Below, one piece after another: positions 54,501 to 61,696 of a stretch of DNA of 64,000 nt. Where the stretch lies: contig NZ_JACJTB010000022.1 of assembly GCF_014698475.1 (NCBI RefSeq), positions 37,603 through 101,602 on the forward strand. Reading direction: 5' to 3'. Numbering within the stretch: position 1 is the first letter of the stretch; each line of letters opens with the position of its first letter. The stretch is from Nostoc spongiaeforme FACHB-130. Lineage in GTDB: Bacteria > Cyanobacteriota > Cyanobacteriia > Cyanobacteriales > Nostocaceae. Made by a program: the position numbers and the translations under genes. The notes beneath the pieces are model-generated. The model saw only the letters and a list, made by a program, of their open reading frames with translations, ran no database searches and was not told the DNA's origin.

Positions 54501-56654
54501 TTCAATCTCAAGAGATTGGTAAACTGCTTTATCAAATCCTGTATCTACTTGAAAATGCTTACCATCACTATCTCTGAGAGTGAGGCTGTCATTGTCCTTG
54601 CCCACAACCTTATAGAACTTACCTTTCTCTAGCCCCCGGCGTTTGTAATTGCGGGTGGGCATGACCATATCACCTTGTTCAAAGTTGTGGGTATAGCGTT
54701 TTTGTACTCCGGTTAAATCTTTGGCTTGCAGTTGGGTGATGAGAGTTGTAGTTCCTAAACTGCCCTCAGTTTTGAGATGTTCTCGGATGGCTTGGGTGAT
54801 GGCCAATCGCTCTTTATTCGTACCAGCTAATACTAAGGTTTTCGCCCGTTGTTCGGGTGTGGCTGCTATATATTCATTTGCGATCGCTGCAATTTTTGAT
54901 TCTGGTGTTACAGTCTCAATGCAGCCGTTCTCATCCAGACGTTTAAAACCTTCCTCAATAGAGCCAGAGGCAATCAAATCTACAGCCAGTTTCAGTTTTG
55001 GCGCACGTTGCCTATTAGATTCGTTTAAGTAACTGGTCTTAATCCCCGCCTGTTGCAGCGATTTGAAGGGATTGCCAGCTTCTACAGCTGACAATTGCTT
55101 TGTATCGCCTACTAACAAAACCCTGGCTTGCTCTTTTTCTGCCCGTTCTAAAAGAGTAAGGGCATCTTTAGCACTGAGTAAACCTGCCTCATCCACCACC
55201 CAGATTTGATAAGGTTCAATTTGTTCTGGTGGTTCGGAGACTAACAATCTGGCAACAGTTTCAGCTTGAATATCTAATTCTTGCCCCAAAACCTTAGCCG
55301 CCATTGAACTGGGAGCAAAACTTTTAATAGTGTAGCCACTGATGGCAGCGATCGCTTTCAGTTCCTTGAGTGCGAAAGTCTTACCAGCCCCGGCGACTCC
55401 CTGCCATGCTGTAAATTGGTCAGTTGTAGTTGCTGCGTCTAAGACAGCGCGACGCTGATCCCGGTTTAGAGCAGTTTTTTCTAAATAACTTTCGGCTATT
55501 TCTGGGTGTACTAGTGGGTTAACTTTTCCTTGCCCAGATTGCATCAACTTAATAGTTGCTATTTCTCTGTTGACTGCCGACAATGTAGTAAAATCGCGTC
55601 TTTGTTCGGACAAGCTGAGTAATTCAGTATTAACCTGAATTAGTGGTTCAATCTGAGTTATGTCTGTAGCCAGCCCTTGCTCAAGGATGAATTTCTCTAA
55701 ATCCTCCTGGGTAAAGGAGACATTTCGTTCTGAGCAGTGAGCGATCGCGGCTTCTAAATCCTCTTGAGTGATAGACATCGGCTGGAAATCAGGCTGTGGA
55801 GCTTCCCAGTGTACAAATTGAATGCCAAAGAAAAGTGCTTCTTCTTGCCACTTGGCTTTTAGTTCATCTGGGGCAATCTTCTGCTTGGCTGCACGAGTAA
55901 TAGACCAAGCCCCCTCTCGCTCTGCCCAGGTTGAATTTTTTCCTACTACCTTTAATATCTGCTGTCTGCGTTTAGAAAATTCCTCTAAGTCTTCTTCGCG
56001 GAAACCCTTAATCTCAAACTGTCCGTGTTTCCTTGGTTCTACTTTATAACCTAGTCTCTGAACTTCAGATGCTAAGTGATGCTGATAGACCATACCGAGG
56101 AATTTCTTGTTTTTGAAAATTTCTCTGTTTGAGAGGCTTTGCCATTTACCATCATCAAGCTGAGTCATATTCATGATCAGCGTATGAGTATGTAAATGGG
56201 GATCTAGCTCTCTGCTTTCAATGTGGTCAAATTCAGCGATTACTAAATTCCCTGTTCTGGTAGGTTCTCGTCCTGTATCTGTTGTAATTCTGGTAAAGCT
56301 ATAGCGAGATTCAATCAACTCCAATGTTTTCTGCACTGCCAAAGAGTGAGCTTTAATTAGCCTTTCATCTCCACCTACTAACGCTTGTAGGCTTACACTC
56401 TTTGGTGCAGAGAAGGTGAAATCAGTAGCCGCTAATCTTTCGGAGCTTGTCTTTTTAGCGTAGAGGGTTTGGCTACCATCTGGCGATCGCCCATTCACGA
56501 TATTGGTAAAAATTTCTTTATTGTTAATTGCTCCTGACAGTCCAAGCTTTTCAGCACCTTTGCCAAACCAGCGAGAGTTTTTGACTTCATGGCTATATTC
56601 TTCCATGAAGTAGTTTACTGCTTGCTGTGGTTTAGTATTTTTGCCCGTTAGCAT
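51534..56654 (-). CDS. MobF relaxase-helicase (TraI/TrwC-like) with DUF3854/TOPRIM-like region and repeat tail
   Basis: 1706 residues. The TrwC relaxase domain (1-290) has Tyr15/Tyr20 near the N-terminus, FSAPKSVSLQALVGGDE, and the metal-binding His cluster at His144, His153, His155 and His157 (DPHLHTHTLIMN). A RecD-like helicase follows: Walker A QGVAGAGKTFALKE (about 418-431), VVDEAGLLSA (486), GDTKQLSAVEAG. Residues about 900-1215 form a DUF3854-type TOPRIM-like module (TTITEGAKKAASLLSQGHPA; ITFCFDYETR; GPDKGVDDLIVAQGP), often linked to primase functions. About 1305-1520 holds four degenerate helical repeats, and 1540-1706 is coiled coil. It nicks oriT, unwinds and pilots the transferred strand. 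A second gene is nested in another frame at 52523-52921. Confidence 0.9.
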   Translation of the reverse strand: MLTGKNTKPQQAVNYFMEEYSHEVKNSRWFGKGAEKLGLSGAINNKEIFTNIVNGRSPDGSQTLYAKKTSSERLAATDFTFSAPKSVSLQALVGGDERLIKAHSLAVQKTLELIESRYSFTRITTDTGREPTRTGNLVIAEFDHIESRELDPHLHTHTLIMNMTQLDDGKWQSLSNREIFKNKKFLGMVYQHHLASEVQRLGYKVEPRKHGQFEIKGFREEDLEEFSKRRQQILKVVGKNSTWAEREGAWSITRAAKQKIAPDELKAKWQEEALFFGIQFVHWEAPQPDFQPMSITQEDLEAAIAHCSERNVSFTQEDLEKFILEQGLATDITQIEPLIQVNTELLSLSEQRRDFTTLSAVNREIATIKLMQSGQGKVNPLVHPEIAESYLEKTALNRDQRRAVLDAATTTDQFTAWQGVAGAGKTFALKELKAIAAISGYTIKSFAPSSMAAKVLGQELDIQAETVARLLVSEPPEQIEPYQIWVVDEAGLLSAKDALTLLERAEKEQARVLLVGDTKQLSAVEAGNPFKSLQQAGIKTSYLNESNRQRAPKLKLAVDLIASGSIEEGFKRLDENGCIETVTPESKIAAIANEYIAATPEQRAKTLVLAGTNKERLAITQAIREHLKTEGSLGTTTLITQLQAKDLTGVQKRYTHNFEQGDMVMPTRNYKRRGLEKGKFYKVVGKDNDSLTLRDSDGKHFQVDTGFDKAVYQSLEIEIAVGDRLRWTKNDRQLGRRNGQEFVVKAIADSNAQIEYLDSGQIEFIDLKQAQHLDYALVSTTYSSQGKTADRVLIAADHTIGQESFYVAVSRARYSLKLYTEDKQDLLSLAQSSKAKENALSLLRQKQLEKQQASQQIADASSPVTILINQPAKTEPKPNFTPPVPKQSPLKTLPQIAFWTPSSCNEPPETLDAQHWRELVEGSAIHPVIAALNFKSLHQGFEWEHEAWEHLMYSQQLPRTNTGRLSTGMISKYSHIEDGGWWCDAGVNPKSFTNLQPGDQPDRTLWGCYKPNNPREKPDKPGKFIKYEHPPKTDLSIFLLDVPDDLADRIYKKYGVEPTQADRTSGFWYCVWKHNLPTTITEGAKKAASLLSQGHPAIGLPGIYAGYRSKDEFGEKVKAKLMDELAVFATPEREITFCFDYETRPETKQNIEIAISRTGRLLEKQGAFVSVVTLPGPDKGVDDLIVAQGPLAYEKVNHEAISLRDWQQRNQQQRKPPYQPPRKLTLQERQQRLATSQNHIKEQNHDLNHQQSQHSATIRDRIINSKNGSTVDKPSADESQNRTVRVSEPRIETGNPQRRTSTSPKFERVLGAISRHLELEEVEQLEGHLKELNRSLASDEFRGQRTAQHPDDTQQLNTASLNNPKTDVSFKSSGYAINAISEFLDNAAIESAINIERLQSLIRDLQPSKPAHIDQATQHRAITAIAQHIDLAVVESPALVQKLEEVIEQLKQLPPPMPLTQTAIAPPSTKKVLNAIADFVEEQTLSSALVETLPPVIEAVKDKKRQIQTIKAIPENSQLPEFEAFQKSIDSLTNQELLYLEQAVKEYFSQPVAQKPLPIDRQAIENQINQLQQQINSLWEEHAQQEKIIKSLERLPFHQLSNKYNLVVNQQLQTINTIKELFTQKQQLEASIKDWEIQTQNYQFWDRKQETIDMKVLTLVLQSAPLQERLSTIKNELLRQKQQQQSQSTIRYQNSQNTNQFRCLRR
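52523..52921 (-). CDS. Coiled-coil protein nested out of frame inside the relaxase gene
   Basis: 132 residues on the same strand as the relaxase but in a different frame. ATG 52919-52921 has a full AAGGAG seven bases upstream. The translation has natural composition: a Ser/Thr/Pro N-terminus (MTSTISNPSTQPPSEIALLI) then heptad-rich helices (KMDQLLINQAQMKAKIEQLE; LSAFLEQLADTLNS; LKDTLKNLTEALHQM) and no Cys or Trp. It covers relaxase residues of about 1244-1377, where the relaxase itself is low-complexity and then repeat-like. A true overlapping gene is therefore likely; its product could be a mobilisation or partition accessory protein. Confidence 0.65.
   Translation of the reverse strand: MTSTISNPSTQPPSEIALLIQKMDQLLINQAQMKAKIEQLESQNHELRQEIHNVEQAQAQNLSAFLEQLADTLNSKKSSNLKDTLKNLTEALHQMSFEVKEQRSTQMTLNNSIQQVLTTQKLMSALNQVDTL
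52929..52934 (-). promoter_or_regulatory. Shine-Dalgarno site of the nested coiled-coil gene
   Basis: AAGGAG on the minus strand, 7 bases before the internal ATG at 52919-52921, lying inside the relaxase reading frame. It decides the start of the nested gene. Confidence 0.7.
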
Positions 56655-56791
56655 TCAGCTAAATGTTACTTTTGTAGTATTTGACAATTCAAATACCAAT
56701 AAAAATTTTTTTGCTTATTTTAATTCTAAAACTAACCCGTATTTCTTGCCAAATTTTTTAGGCATAATGTGCGAAAAAGGGGTTTTTAAAA

Positions 56792-56868
56792 GTGTCATAA
56801 ATTTACCATAAAAATGCCAGAAAAAAGCCATAAAAATACCAGAGGTTTACCATAAGTTTTCCATAGCT
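56792..56868 (+). repeat. parC array 1: seven 11-bp direct repeats
   Basis: Seven units in exact 11-base phase: GTGTCATAAAT, TTACCATAAAA, ATGCCAGAAAA, AAGCCATAAAA, ATACCAGAGGT, TTACCATAAGT, TTTCCATAGCT. Core CCATAA. Matches the 11-bp phasing of ParR-binding iterons in type II partition loci such as R1 parC. Confidence 0.8.
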
Positions 56869-56888
56869 TAATTTTTATAAAATTAGAG

Positions 56889-56965
56889 TTACCATAAAAC
56901 TGACATGGTTTTAACATAAAAGTGCCATGATATTGCCATGTAAATACCATAGTTTTACCATAAAA
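56889..56965 (+). repeat. parC array 2: seven 11-bp direct repeats
   Basis: Seven units: TTACCATAAAA, CTGACATGGTT, TTAACATAAAA, GTGCCATGATA, TTGCCATGTAA, ATACCATAGTT, TTACCATAAAA. The two arrays flank 20 bases (56869-56888), the same plan as the two five-repeat arrays around the R1 parMR promoter. Confidence 0.8.
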
Positions 56966-57038
56966 CTTCCCTTATATACTGATACGTTTTGCTACTAATT
57001 TTTGGTGTACTGAGTCTTCAAGTAAGTCATTAAATTTT

Positions 57039-58154
57039 ATGAGTCCACTAAAACTTGCAGTAGATCCGGGTGGTTCATTTCTCAAATGTTTCTATACTTT
57101 GGAGAGCTTTAAACCGGAATTGCTTTTGATGGAGCCGGAAGTTGCAACAGTTCCTTTAGAAAGCTTACAAGCTTATGAACAGAGTAAAATCGGTAATTCT
57201 TCACCTGAGAATAGTGCTTGGATTGAATATCAGAACAGCTTTCAAGCTGTAGGGTTTTTGGCTCGAAAGCGATTCAATGCAGATTTACAACTGCAACGCC
57301 GCAAATTTGAATTAGCTTTGCCGAAAGTTCTGGCTATGGTTGGCGCGATCGCTACGAAACACGATTTACCCAATAACTCAGCTATCCAATTAGGTATACT
57401 GCTGCCGTGGGGAGAGTACCAAGATAGAGCTTTATTTGGAGAATTAATCACTAAAGCATTAGCTGACTATAAGTTCAAGGGACAAGCTAAGTCTTTTAAA
57501 TTGGATGCTTTTGTCTGTCTTCCAGAAGGGGGAGGTATTCTCACAAGAGGCCGCGCCCCAGGCTCTAGCATCAGAGATCAGACAATTGCTGTGATTATGT
57601 TAGGGTACAGAGACACTTCTATCCTAGTGATTGAACGTGGAGAAATGAGCAAAGGTAAAACAGAGCCGTTGGGATTTTCCAAAATGATTGAGTCTGTGAT
57701 GTCCCAAACATCTGGTTTAAATCCTCATCAACTAACGGCAGCAATTTGTAAAGCGGGACGGAACATTAATAATAAAGCCTTAGAAGAATTGGCAATGGTA
57801 GATGCAGCTTACAAAGAGCATGAAATAACCACAATTAGAAATGCAATCACTAATGGCAGGAAAGAGTATTGGATGATGTTATCCAATTGGTTGAAGTTGC
57901 AAGTACCTCGTGATGTTGACGAGGTAATTATGGGTGGTGGTACGGCTCATTATTTTCGTTCTCAATTGAACAACCTATTTTCTACAACAAAAGTTAATTG
58001 GTGCGATCATTTGGAGTTACAAATTACCGATAATTTTTCCCAAGTTGCGGCCAAGTCATTACAATACCGACTAACTGATGTTTATGGTTTATTTTTCTAC
58101 CTGTGCGGCAGCACTTTGAAGACTAAAGTGCAAGTAGGTACTGCCAATGGCTAA
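57039..58154 (+). CDS. parM: ParM/StbA-like actin-type plasmid segregation ATPase
   Basis: 371 residues. Actin-like motifs: phosphate 1 LAVDPGGSFLKCFY near the N-terminus, the middle strand LPEGGGILTRG, phosphate 2 TIAVIMLGYRDTSILVIE, and the adenosine loop VIMGGGTAHYFRSQL. ParM forms ATP-driven filaments that push plasmid copies apart when ParR-parC caps their ends. The preceding 11-bp repeat arrays and the following overlapping small gene give the complete parC-parM-parR order. Its stop overlaps the next start by 8 bases. Confidence 0.85.
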   Translation: MSPLKLAVDPGGSFLKCFYTLESFKPELLLMEPEVATVPLESLQAYEQSKIGNSSPENSAWIEYQNSFQAVGFLARKRFNADLQLQRRKFELALPKVLAMVGAIATKHDLPNNSAIQLGILLPWGEYQDRALFGELITKALADYKFKGQAKSFKLDAFVCLPEGGGILTRGRAPGSSIRDQTIAVIMLGYRDTSILVIERGEMSKGKTEPLGFSKMIESVMSQTSGLNPHQLTAAICKAGRNINNKALEELAMVDAAYKEHEITTIRNAITNGRKEYWMMLSNWLKLQVPRDVDEVIMGGGTAHYFRSQLNNLFSTTKVNWCDHLELQITDNFSQVAAKSLQYRLTDVYGLFFYLCGSTLKTKVQVGTANG

Positions 58155-58599
58155 ACAAATAGAATATCGATTCCGTATTGCTTTGGAATCTCAAGACTTG
58201 AATACTGCCCTGGTCAATTTCCTTAAAGCGAAAGACCCACTTTTTACCGAGCGTGACAAGTTATTTTCTGCCCTAAATGCTTATTGGCTACCATTTGCAA
58301 TGAAAGAGGCAGGTTACTCTGATGAGGAGTTAAGACAATGTGCTAAGAATGCTATTTATCGTTTGAAATTGCATATTAGCTATTTAGCTGAAAGCTTTGG
58401 TTTGGAACTAGACGATGATGTTGTATCACAACCAGTCGCCACTACAAAAGCATTTCCACCTGTGACTAAACTACCAAAGCTTAATGATATTAACTTGCAA
58501 CCATCAACTGCTACAGAAGTCATAAGCACTGGTTCTCAGCCTTTGGATGATTTGATACATCACGAAGACGACAGCACTTTTGAAGGATTATTTAGTTAA
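58147..58599 (+). CDS. parR: ParR/StbB-like adaptor
   Basis: 150 residues. The N-terminal 90 residues (KQIEYRFRIALESQDLNTAL, then KNAIYRLKLHISYLAESFGL) have a strand followed by helices, suitable for an RHH-type DNA-binding dimer. The rest is a flexible acidic tail ending DDSTFEGLFS, like the ParM-binding tails of ParR. Start overlaps the parM stop by 8 bases, so synthesis is coupled. It should bind the 11-bp repeats upstream of parM. Sequence similarity is weak; order and size carry the call. Confidence 0.7.
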   Translation: MAKQIEYRFRIALESQDLNTALVNFLKAKDPLFTERDKLFSALNAYWLPFAMKEAGYSDEELRQCAKNAIYRLKLHISYLAESFGLELDDDVVSQPVATTKAFPPVTKLPKLNDINLQPSTATEVISTGSQPLDDLIHHEDDSTFEGLFS

Positions 58600-58609
58600 T
58601 GGAGTTAAT

Positions 58610-59392
58610 ATGCCATATACAAAAGAAGCATTGCAAAATATGTATTCTTTATCCCCAGAGGATGTAAAAGCAGCTTTGGAAATCTGTGAACTATCTACAG
58701 ATCAGGAAGAATATAGCGATGAAGAGATTACAGCAGTTGACTTTCAGCAAGCAGTGGAACTAGTAAAACAACAGCATTCTCAAGCCTCTGCTACCCCAGA
58801 AAATGATATTACAGAAGTTAAGAAGAGAAGGAAGGCTAAACCATTAGATATTACCGAGTTGTTGGGTAAAGCTCGTAATAAAGGATTTAAGCTGACTCTC
58901 ATGGAAGCGATGCAATTATTACAAGCCTGTGGTCTAGAGGAAAAAGATGAATACTCTTCGGCAGAGTGCGATCGCTTCCTTGAAGCTGGTGATTTAATTA
59001 AAAATCAAGGTAAATCTGTTCAGGAAGTAGCACAACATTTTGGATTAACTACTGATACCAATGCTTCCCCATCTAATTTAGATGCAGATACGGATACGCT
59101 TTTGGAGCAGTTAGGCGAAACTACAGCTTTATTAGGCCAGGAGGAACGAGAGTTAATTAGAGAAATGGTCAAGCAGAAAGCTAAAGGTGATATGGCTGGC
59201 CTACCTAAACTGTATTTGCAATCCCTACTAGAAGAAATGCGATCGCCCGAATTTCAAAATGAATGGCAGCAGTTAAGAAATGCTTTTAAAGACAAAATTA
59301 TGGGAAAAAAGCCAACTTCCCCGATATTCCCGCAGCCGCAGCCTTTGATGACCTTGCCACCGACATCGGACAATGGGTTAGTATCCGAATAG
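58610..59392 (+). CDS. parMR-linked hypothetical protein; zero-frame product of a possible frameshift gene
   Basis: 260 residues from ATG 58610, which has GGAG five bases upstream; a TTG at 58580 would overlap parR and is less likely. Acidic, helical, with two related segments (MYSLSPEDVKAALEICELST and LTLMEAMQLLQACGLEEKDE) and a possible HTH (VQEVAQHFGLTTD). Near the end the codons GGA AAA AAG (59303-59311) contain A AAA AAG, a strong -1 slippery heptamer. Slippage there would skip the last 26 residues and join the open frame that runs on to 59790 with a transmembrane helix. No family recognised; genes here are probably part of the same partition operon. Confidence 0.6.
   Translation: MPYTKEALQNMYSLSPEDVKAALEICELSTDQEEYSDEEITAVDFQQAVELVKQQHSQASATPENDITEVKKRRKAKPLDITELLGKARNKGFKLTLMEAMQLLQACGLEEKDEYSSAECDRFLEAGDLIKNQGKSVQEVAQHFGLTTDTNASPSNLDADTDTLLEQLGETTALLGQEERELIREMVKQKAKGDMAGLPKLYLQSLLEEMRSPEFQNEWQQLRNAFKDKIMGKKPTSPIFPQPQPLMTLPPTSDNGLVSE
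59305..59311 (+). other. Candidate -1 ribosomal frameshift site (A AAA AAG)
   Basis: The heptamer lies in the correct phase (codons GGA AAA AAG). A -1 shift continues as GCC AAC TTC, a frame open from a TAA near 59287 to 59790 without a usable start codon before GTG 59416. The same heptamer is used in Escherichia coli dnaX. CCGAT (59321-59325) and ATCGG further downstream could form a stimulatory stem. Confidence 0.55.
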
Positions 59393-59790
59393 CAGAAGAA
59401 AAGCATACTATTGAGGTGAAAGCCCATCAAGTTATTGAGGAAAAGACCAGGCTTCGAGCCACCCAAATAGCTTTAAACAAACTCAATGAATCACAGCAAT
59501 GGATTGAGGCTGAACAAAAACGCTCCGAACTTCGCCGCCAGCGATCGCAGCAATTTAGAATAAACCTGATTCACTTTGCCCGTTGGGTTGGTTCGGGTTG
59601 GTCAGGCTGGCTAATTTATCTGGGTTCTTTTGTTACTACTCTGTGCATTGGTTATGCAGTGGGGATTAATTCACCTTCTGCGATCGCTTGCCCTAATACT
59701 AAAAGTTACTGCTACCTGCTAAGACTAAATAAGGAAACAGTAGTTTTTCCCAGTCCTAAACCTCAACAACAAAAACCTCAAAAAAACTAA
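59311..59790 (+). CDS. Membrane-anchor frame: -1 frameshift extension or separate protein from GTG 59416
   Basis: Read from the slippery site this frame gives 159 residues; from GTG 59416 it gives 124. The part before the GTG (FPDIPAAAAFDDLATDIGQW and RIAEEKHTIEV) looks coding, which argues for a fusion with the 58610 gene (about 393 residues in total). Features: a charged coiled coil (KLNESQQWIEAEQKRSELRR), one transmembrane helix (SGWLIYLGSFVTTLCIGYAV), two Cys in ACPNTKSYCYLL and a Pro/Gln/Lys tail. Alternatives are a frameshift mutation or re-initiation. The anchor would tether a partition-linked protein to the membrane. Confidence 0.55.
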   Translation, partial: ANFPDIPAAAAFDDLATDIGQWVSIRIAEEKHTIEVKAHQVIEEKTRLRATQIALNKLNESQQWIEAEQKRSELRRQRSQQFRINLIHFARWVGSGWSGWLIYLGSFVTTLCIGYAVGINSPSAIACPNTKSYCYLLRLNKETVVFPSPKPQQQKPQKN

Positions 59791-59837
59791 AAATATATTG
59801 AAACCAGAGGATTTATCCCTCTGGTTTCATTTTTTTC

Positions 59838-60578
59838 TTAAAAGCGGCTGAATATATAAACTTTGTTATAACTTTCTTCTACTGAATAGTAAGAATCAAT
59901 GAACCAATCACGGGCTATTGCTTCTAGGTTGAGGTAGGAACTAGGAATTCCCATTTCTTCTAATTTTTTTAACACTCCTTGTTCTTCAAGTTGTGTATAA
60001 ACAAAATCTTCCTCGCTTTCATATTCACCGTAATAACGTTCTTGAAAGTCTTCTATACTAGCTGAGGTACTATCGTAGTTATAATAAGCGGCGTAAGCTT
60101 TTCCATGTTCAGAAAGCATCTGAGCAAGTTCAGCTAATTTCTCTATGTCTTCATACTCATTGATGTAAATACCGTGCCAATTTTGATAATCATGAATTGT
60201 GTATTCTTCGCAAGGTTCATCATCACGGCAAGGCGACCAAGACAACATCCACTCAATGTCTTCTCTAACAGCCTCTACATCTTGGGTACAGTCGATCCAA
60301 ATTCCGTGTAGCATCCCAGAATTGTAGGCAGATAAACAAGCTACATAAATTTGTGGAGCGTCATCATCTTTACATTCGCGCTCGTGTCTTGGAAAAGGTA
60401 ATTGGCATTGTGCGCCAATAATTAAAATATTAGCTAGACTGATTGCTAAATCAACAGCTAGTTTTTCTTGTTTAGGAAATTTTAAAATATTGCCTTCAAC
60501 TTGGCAGTTGTAAAGTTGTTCAGCTACTAATTGTGCTTCTAATTCTGAACTAAAGACTACAAAATTTGTTGGCTGCAT
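59838..60578 (-). CDS. ardA: ArdA-family antirestriction protein
   Basis: 246 residues from ATG 60576-60578 (MQPTNFVVF); the frame extends to 60722 but that part overlaps the DUF2958 gene. The ArdA core starts at QIYVACLSAYNSGMLHGIWI and continues through the YTIHDYQNWHGIYINEYEDI segment to the end (AIARDWFIDSYYSVEESYNK). It is strongly acidic with many Asp/Glu. ArdA mimics B-form DNA and blocks type I restriction enzymes in the recipient during conjugation. An N-terminal extension of about 70 residues with CQVEGNILKFPKQE is additional to the common 165-residue form. Next to the end of the transfer region, it marks the probable leading region. Confidence 0.8.
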   Translation of the reverse strand: MQPTNFVVFSSELEAQLVAEQLYNCQVEGNILKFPKQEKLAVDLAISLANILIIGAQCQLPFPRHERECKDDDAPQIYVACLSAYNSGMLHGIWIDCTQDVEAVREDIEWMLSWSPCRDDEPCEEYTIHDYQNWHGIYINEYEDIEKLAELAQMLSEHGKAYAAYYNYDSTSASIEDFQERYYGEYESEEDFVYTQLEEQGVLKKLEEMGIPSSYLNLEAIARDWFIDSYYSVEESYNKVYIFSRF

Positions 60579-60663
60579 ATATTGTAAATCTTCCTTAAGA
60601 TTTGCCTTTAGAAAAAGCACTTTTAGTTTTGGTAAGTGCTTTTTCTTTTGAGTGCTAAAGCTT

Positions 60664-60960
60664 TTATTTTGTTTTGCGAAGTTGTGATAGAGGTGTAGGC
60701 TTAAAGTACAAATCGCGTTCAATTGGTAGTCCTAAAGGGCCACGAGCCTCGGATAATTCACTAAAACTGAAATAGCCGAGTTCTTCTGCAAATCCTTGTA
60801 CTAACCCGAAAAACAAGTCTTCACGGTCAAATTCAAGTACATACCAAGTCCATTGAGAGTCAGGAGTGAAAAATTTGATATACGCAATAGGATCATCAGC
60901 TTGCTCTTGTGCGTACAGTACAGGTAGTTGAGCAATAATCTCAGGTGTTAATAATTGCAT
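60664..60960 (-). CDS. DUF2958-domain protein
   Basis: 98 residues from ATG 60958-60960. The family pattern is complete: MQLLTPEIIAQLPVLYAQE, then DPIAYIKFFTPDSQWTWYVL and LGYFSFSELSEARGPLGLPI, ending in ERDLYFKPTPLSQL. DUF2958 proteins are common on mobile elements next to ArdA-like and ArdC-like antirestriction genes; their activity is unknown. It stands just upstream of ardA (gap 85 bases) on the same strand. Confidence 0.8.
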   Translation of the reverse strand: MQLLTPEIIAQLPVLYAQEQADDPIAYIKFFTPDSQWTWYVLEFDREDLFFGLVQGFAEELGYFSFSELSEARGPLGLPIERDLYFKPTPLSQLRKTK

Positions 60961-61044
60961 TTTGAAAATATTCTTGTTTGAAGCGAGACAAATAGGTTTC
61001 AACTGTGGTTTTTTGAAGGGAGGCAATGAACCTCCCTTAAGTAC

Positions 61045-61209
61045 TTAGAAAGGAGTGTTACCAGTTTCGAGAGTTTTGTGAAGATAACCTTGCCAGTAGT
61101 CGCCGGAGTAAGATTGAGGAGGTAAGCCGATAGCGGCATCAAATTCACCATCGTAGTAGCTATCAGATGGAGCTTGAGCTTGGTTTTGTGGATCAATTTG
61201 AGTTAGCAT
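61045..61209 (-). CDS. 54-residue hypothetical protein upstream of the DUF2958 gene
   Basis: ATG 61207-61209 with AAGGA eight to nine bases upstream, stop TAA at 61045. It reads MLTQIDPQNQAQAPSDSYYD, then EFDAAIGLPPQSYSGDYWQG, and ends ETGNTPF. Polar and aromatic, no membrane segment. Composition and Shine-Dalgarno support a real gene. First of three same-strand genes with DUF2958 and ardA, so likely expressed early after transfer. No family recognised. Confidence 0.55.
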   Translation of the reverse strand: MLTQIDPQNQAQAPSDSYYDGEFDAAIGLPPQSYSGDYWQGYLHKTLETGNTPF

Positions 61210-61696
61210 ACAGACATCCTTTTTATATGAGGCGGGTAAAATCCCGCTTTCCTTAACTAGTTCTATATTAAAAGAACTAGTTACTTAAGTCAATAACTAG
61301 TCCTATAAAACTTAATTATGTAACGTTATTCTAAATATAGAACTAGTTATTAATGATAAAATTACGTATTGATGCCCTGTTGTCGAAATCCTCTCACTGT
61401 CCTACTATTAAAGATATAGGCTATACCATGAAAACTTGAACTAAAATCTTATCCATGAGTTAGTATAACCACTTATTTTATTAATAACCAGTTCTATTTC
61501 AGGAAGAACGGTTAAGATATAAAGCCTAAGTTACCCAAATCTATGAAGCATGGATGCAGCAGCTTTCAAGAGAAGTGATCATCTGAGTGTTATCACTAAA
61601 CTAAAAGTAATGTATATAGATACAGTGTTGAAGCTTGAGTATAACTGTACAGTACTCAACCTTTAGTGCTAACTGCTAACTGTGGACTAATGACTA
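61210..61696. promoter_or_regulatory. Intergenic region with AACTAGTT repeats
   Basis: 487 bases with no gene. AACTAGTT palindromes or near copies (GAACTAGTTA, AACTAGTCC) lie around 61256, 61276, 61299 and 61342, with a weaker AACCAGTTC near 61488. They cover the likely promoter of the leftward ardA genes and could be operators or single-strand-type promoter/origin elements. Confidence 0.5.

Larger units (their letters stand above)
56655..57038. promoter_or_regulatory. Divergent region between relaxase and parM carrying the parC centromere
   Basis: The 384-base region drives the relaxase leftwards and parMR rightwards. It holds two 77-bp arrays of 11-bp repeats (56792-56868 and 56889-56965) around a 20-bp AT-rich spacer that may contain a promoter. 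Confidence 0.6.

Noticed and set aside
52123..56049. Several plus-strand open frames opposite the relaxase gene
   Set aside because: They are antisense shadows of a strongly supported 1706-codon gene, lack Shine-Dalgarno sites and give low-complexity translations.
57039..58154. Actin-like gene as MreB or DnaK-type
   Set aside because: Length 371, plasmid context, 11-bp repeat arrays upstream and a small overlapping partner gene all point to ParM/StbA.
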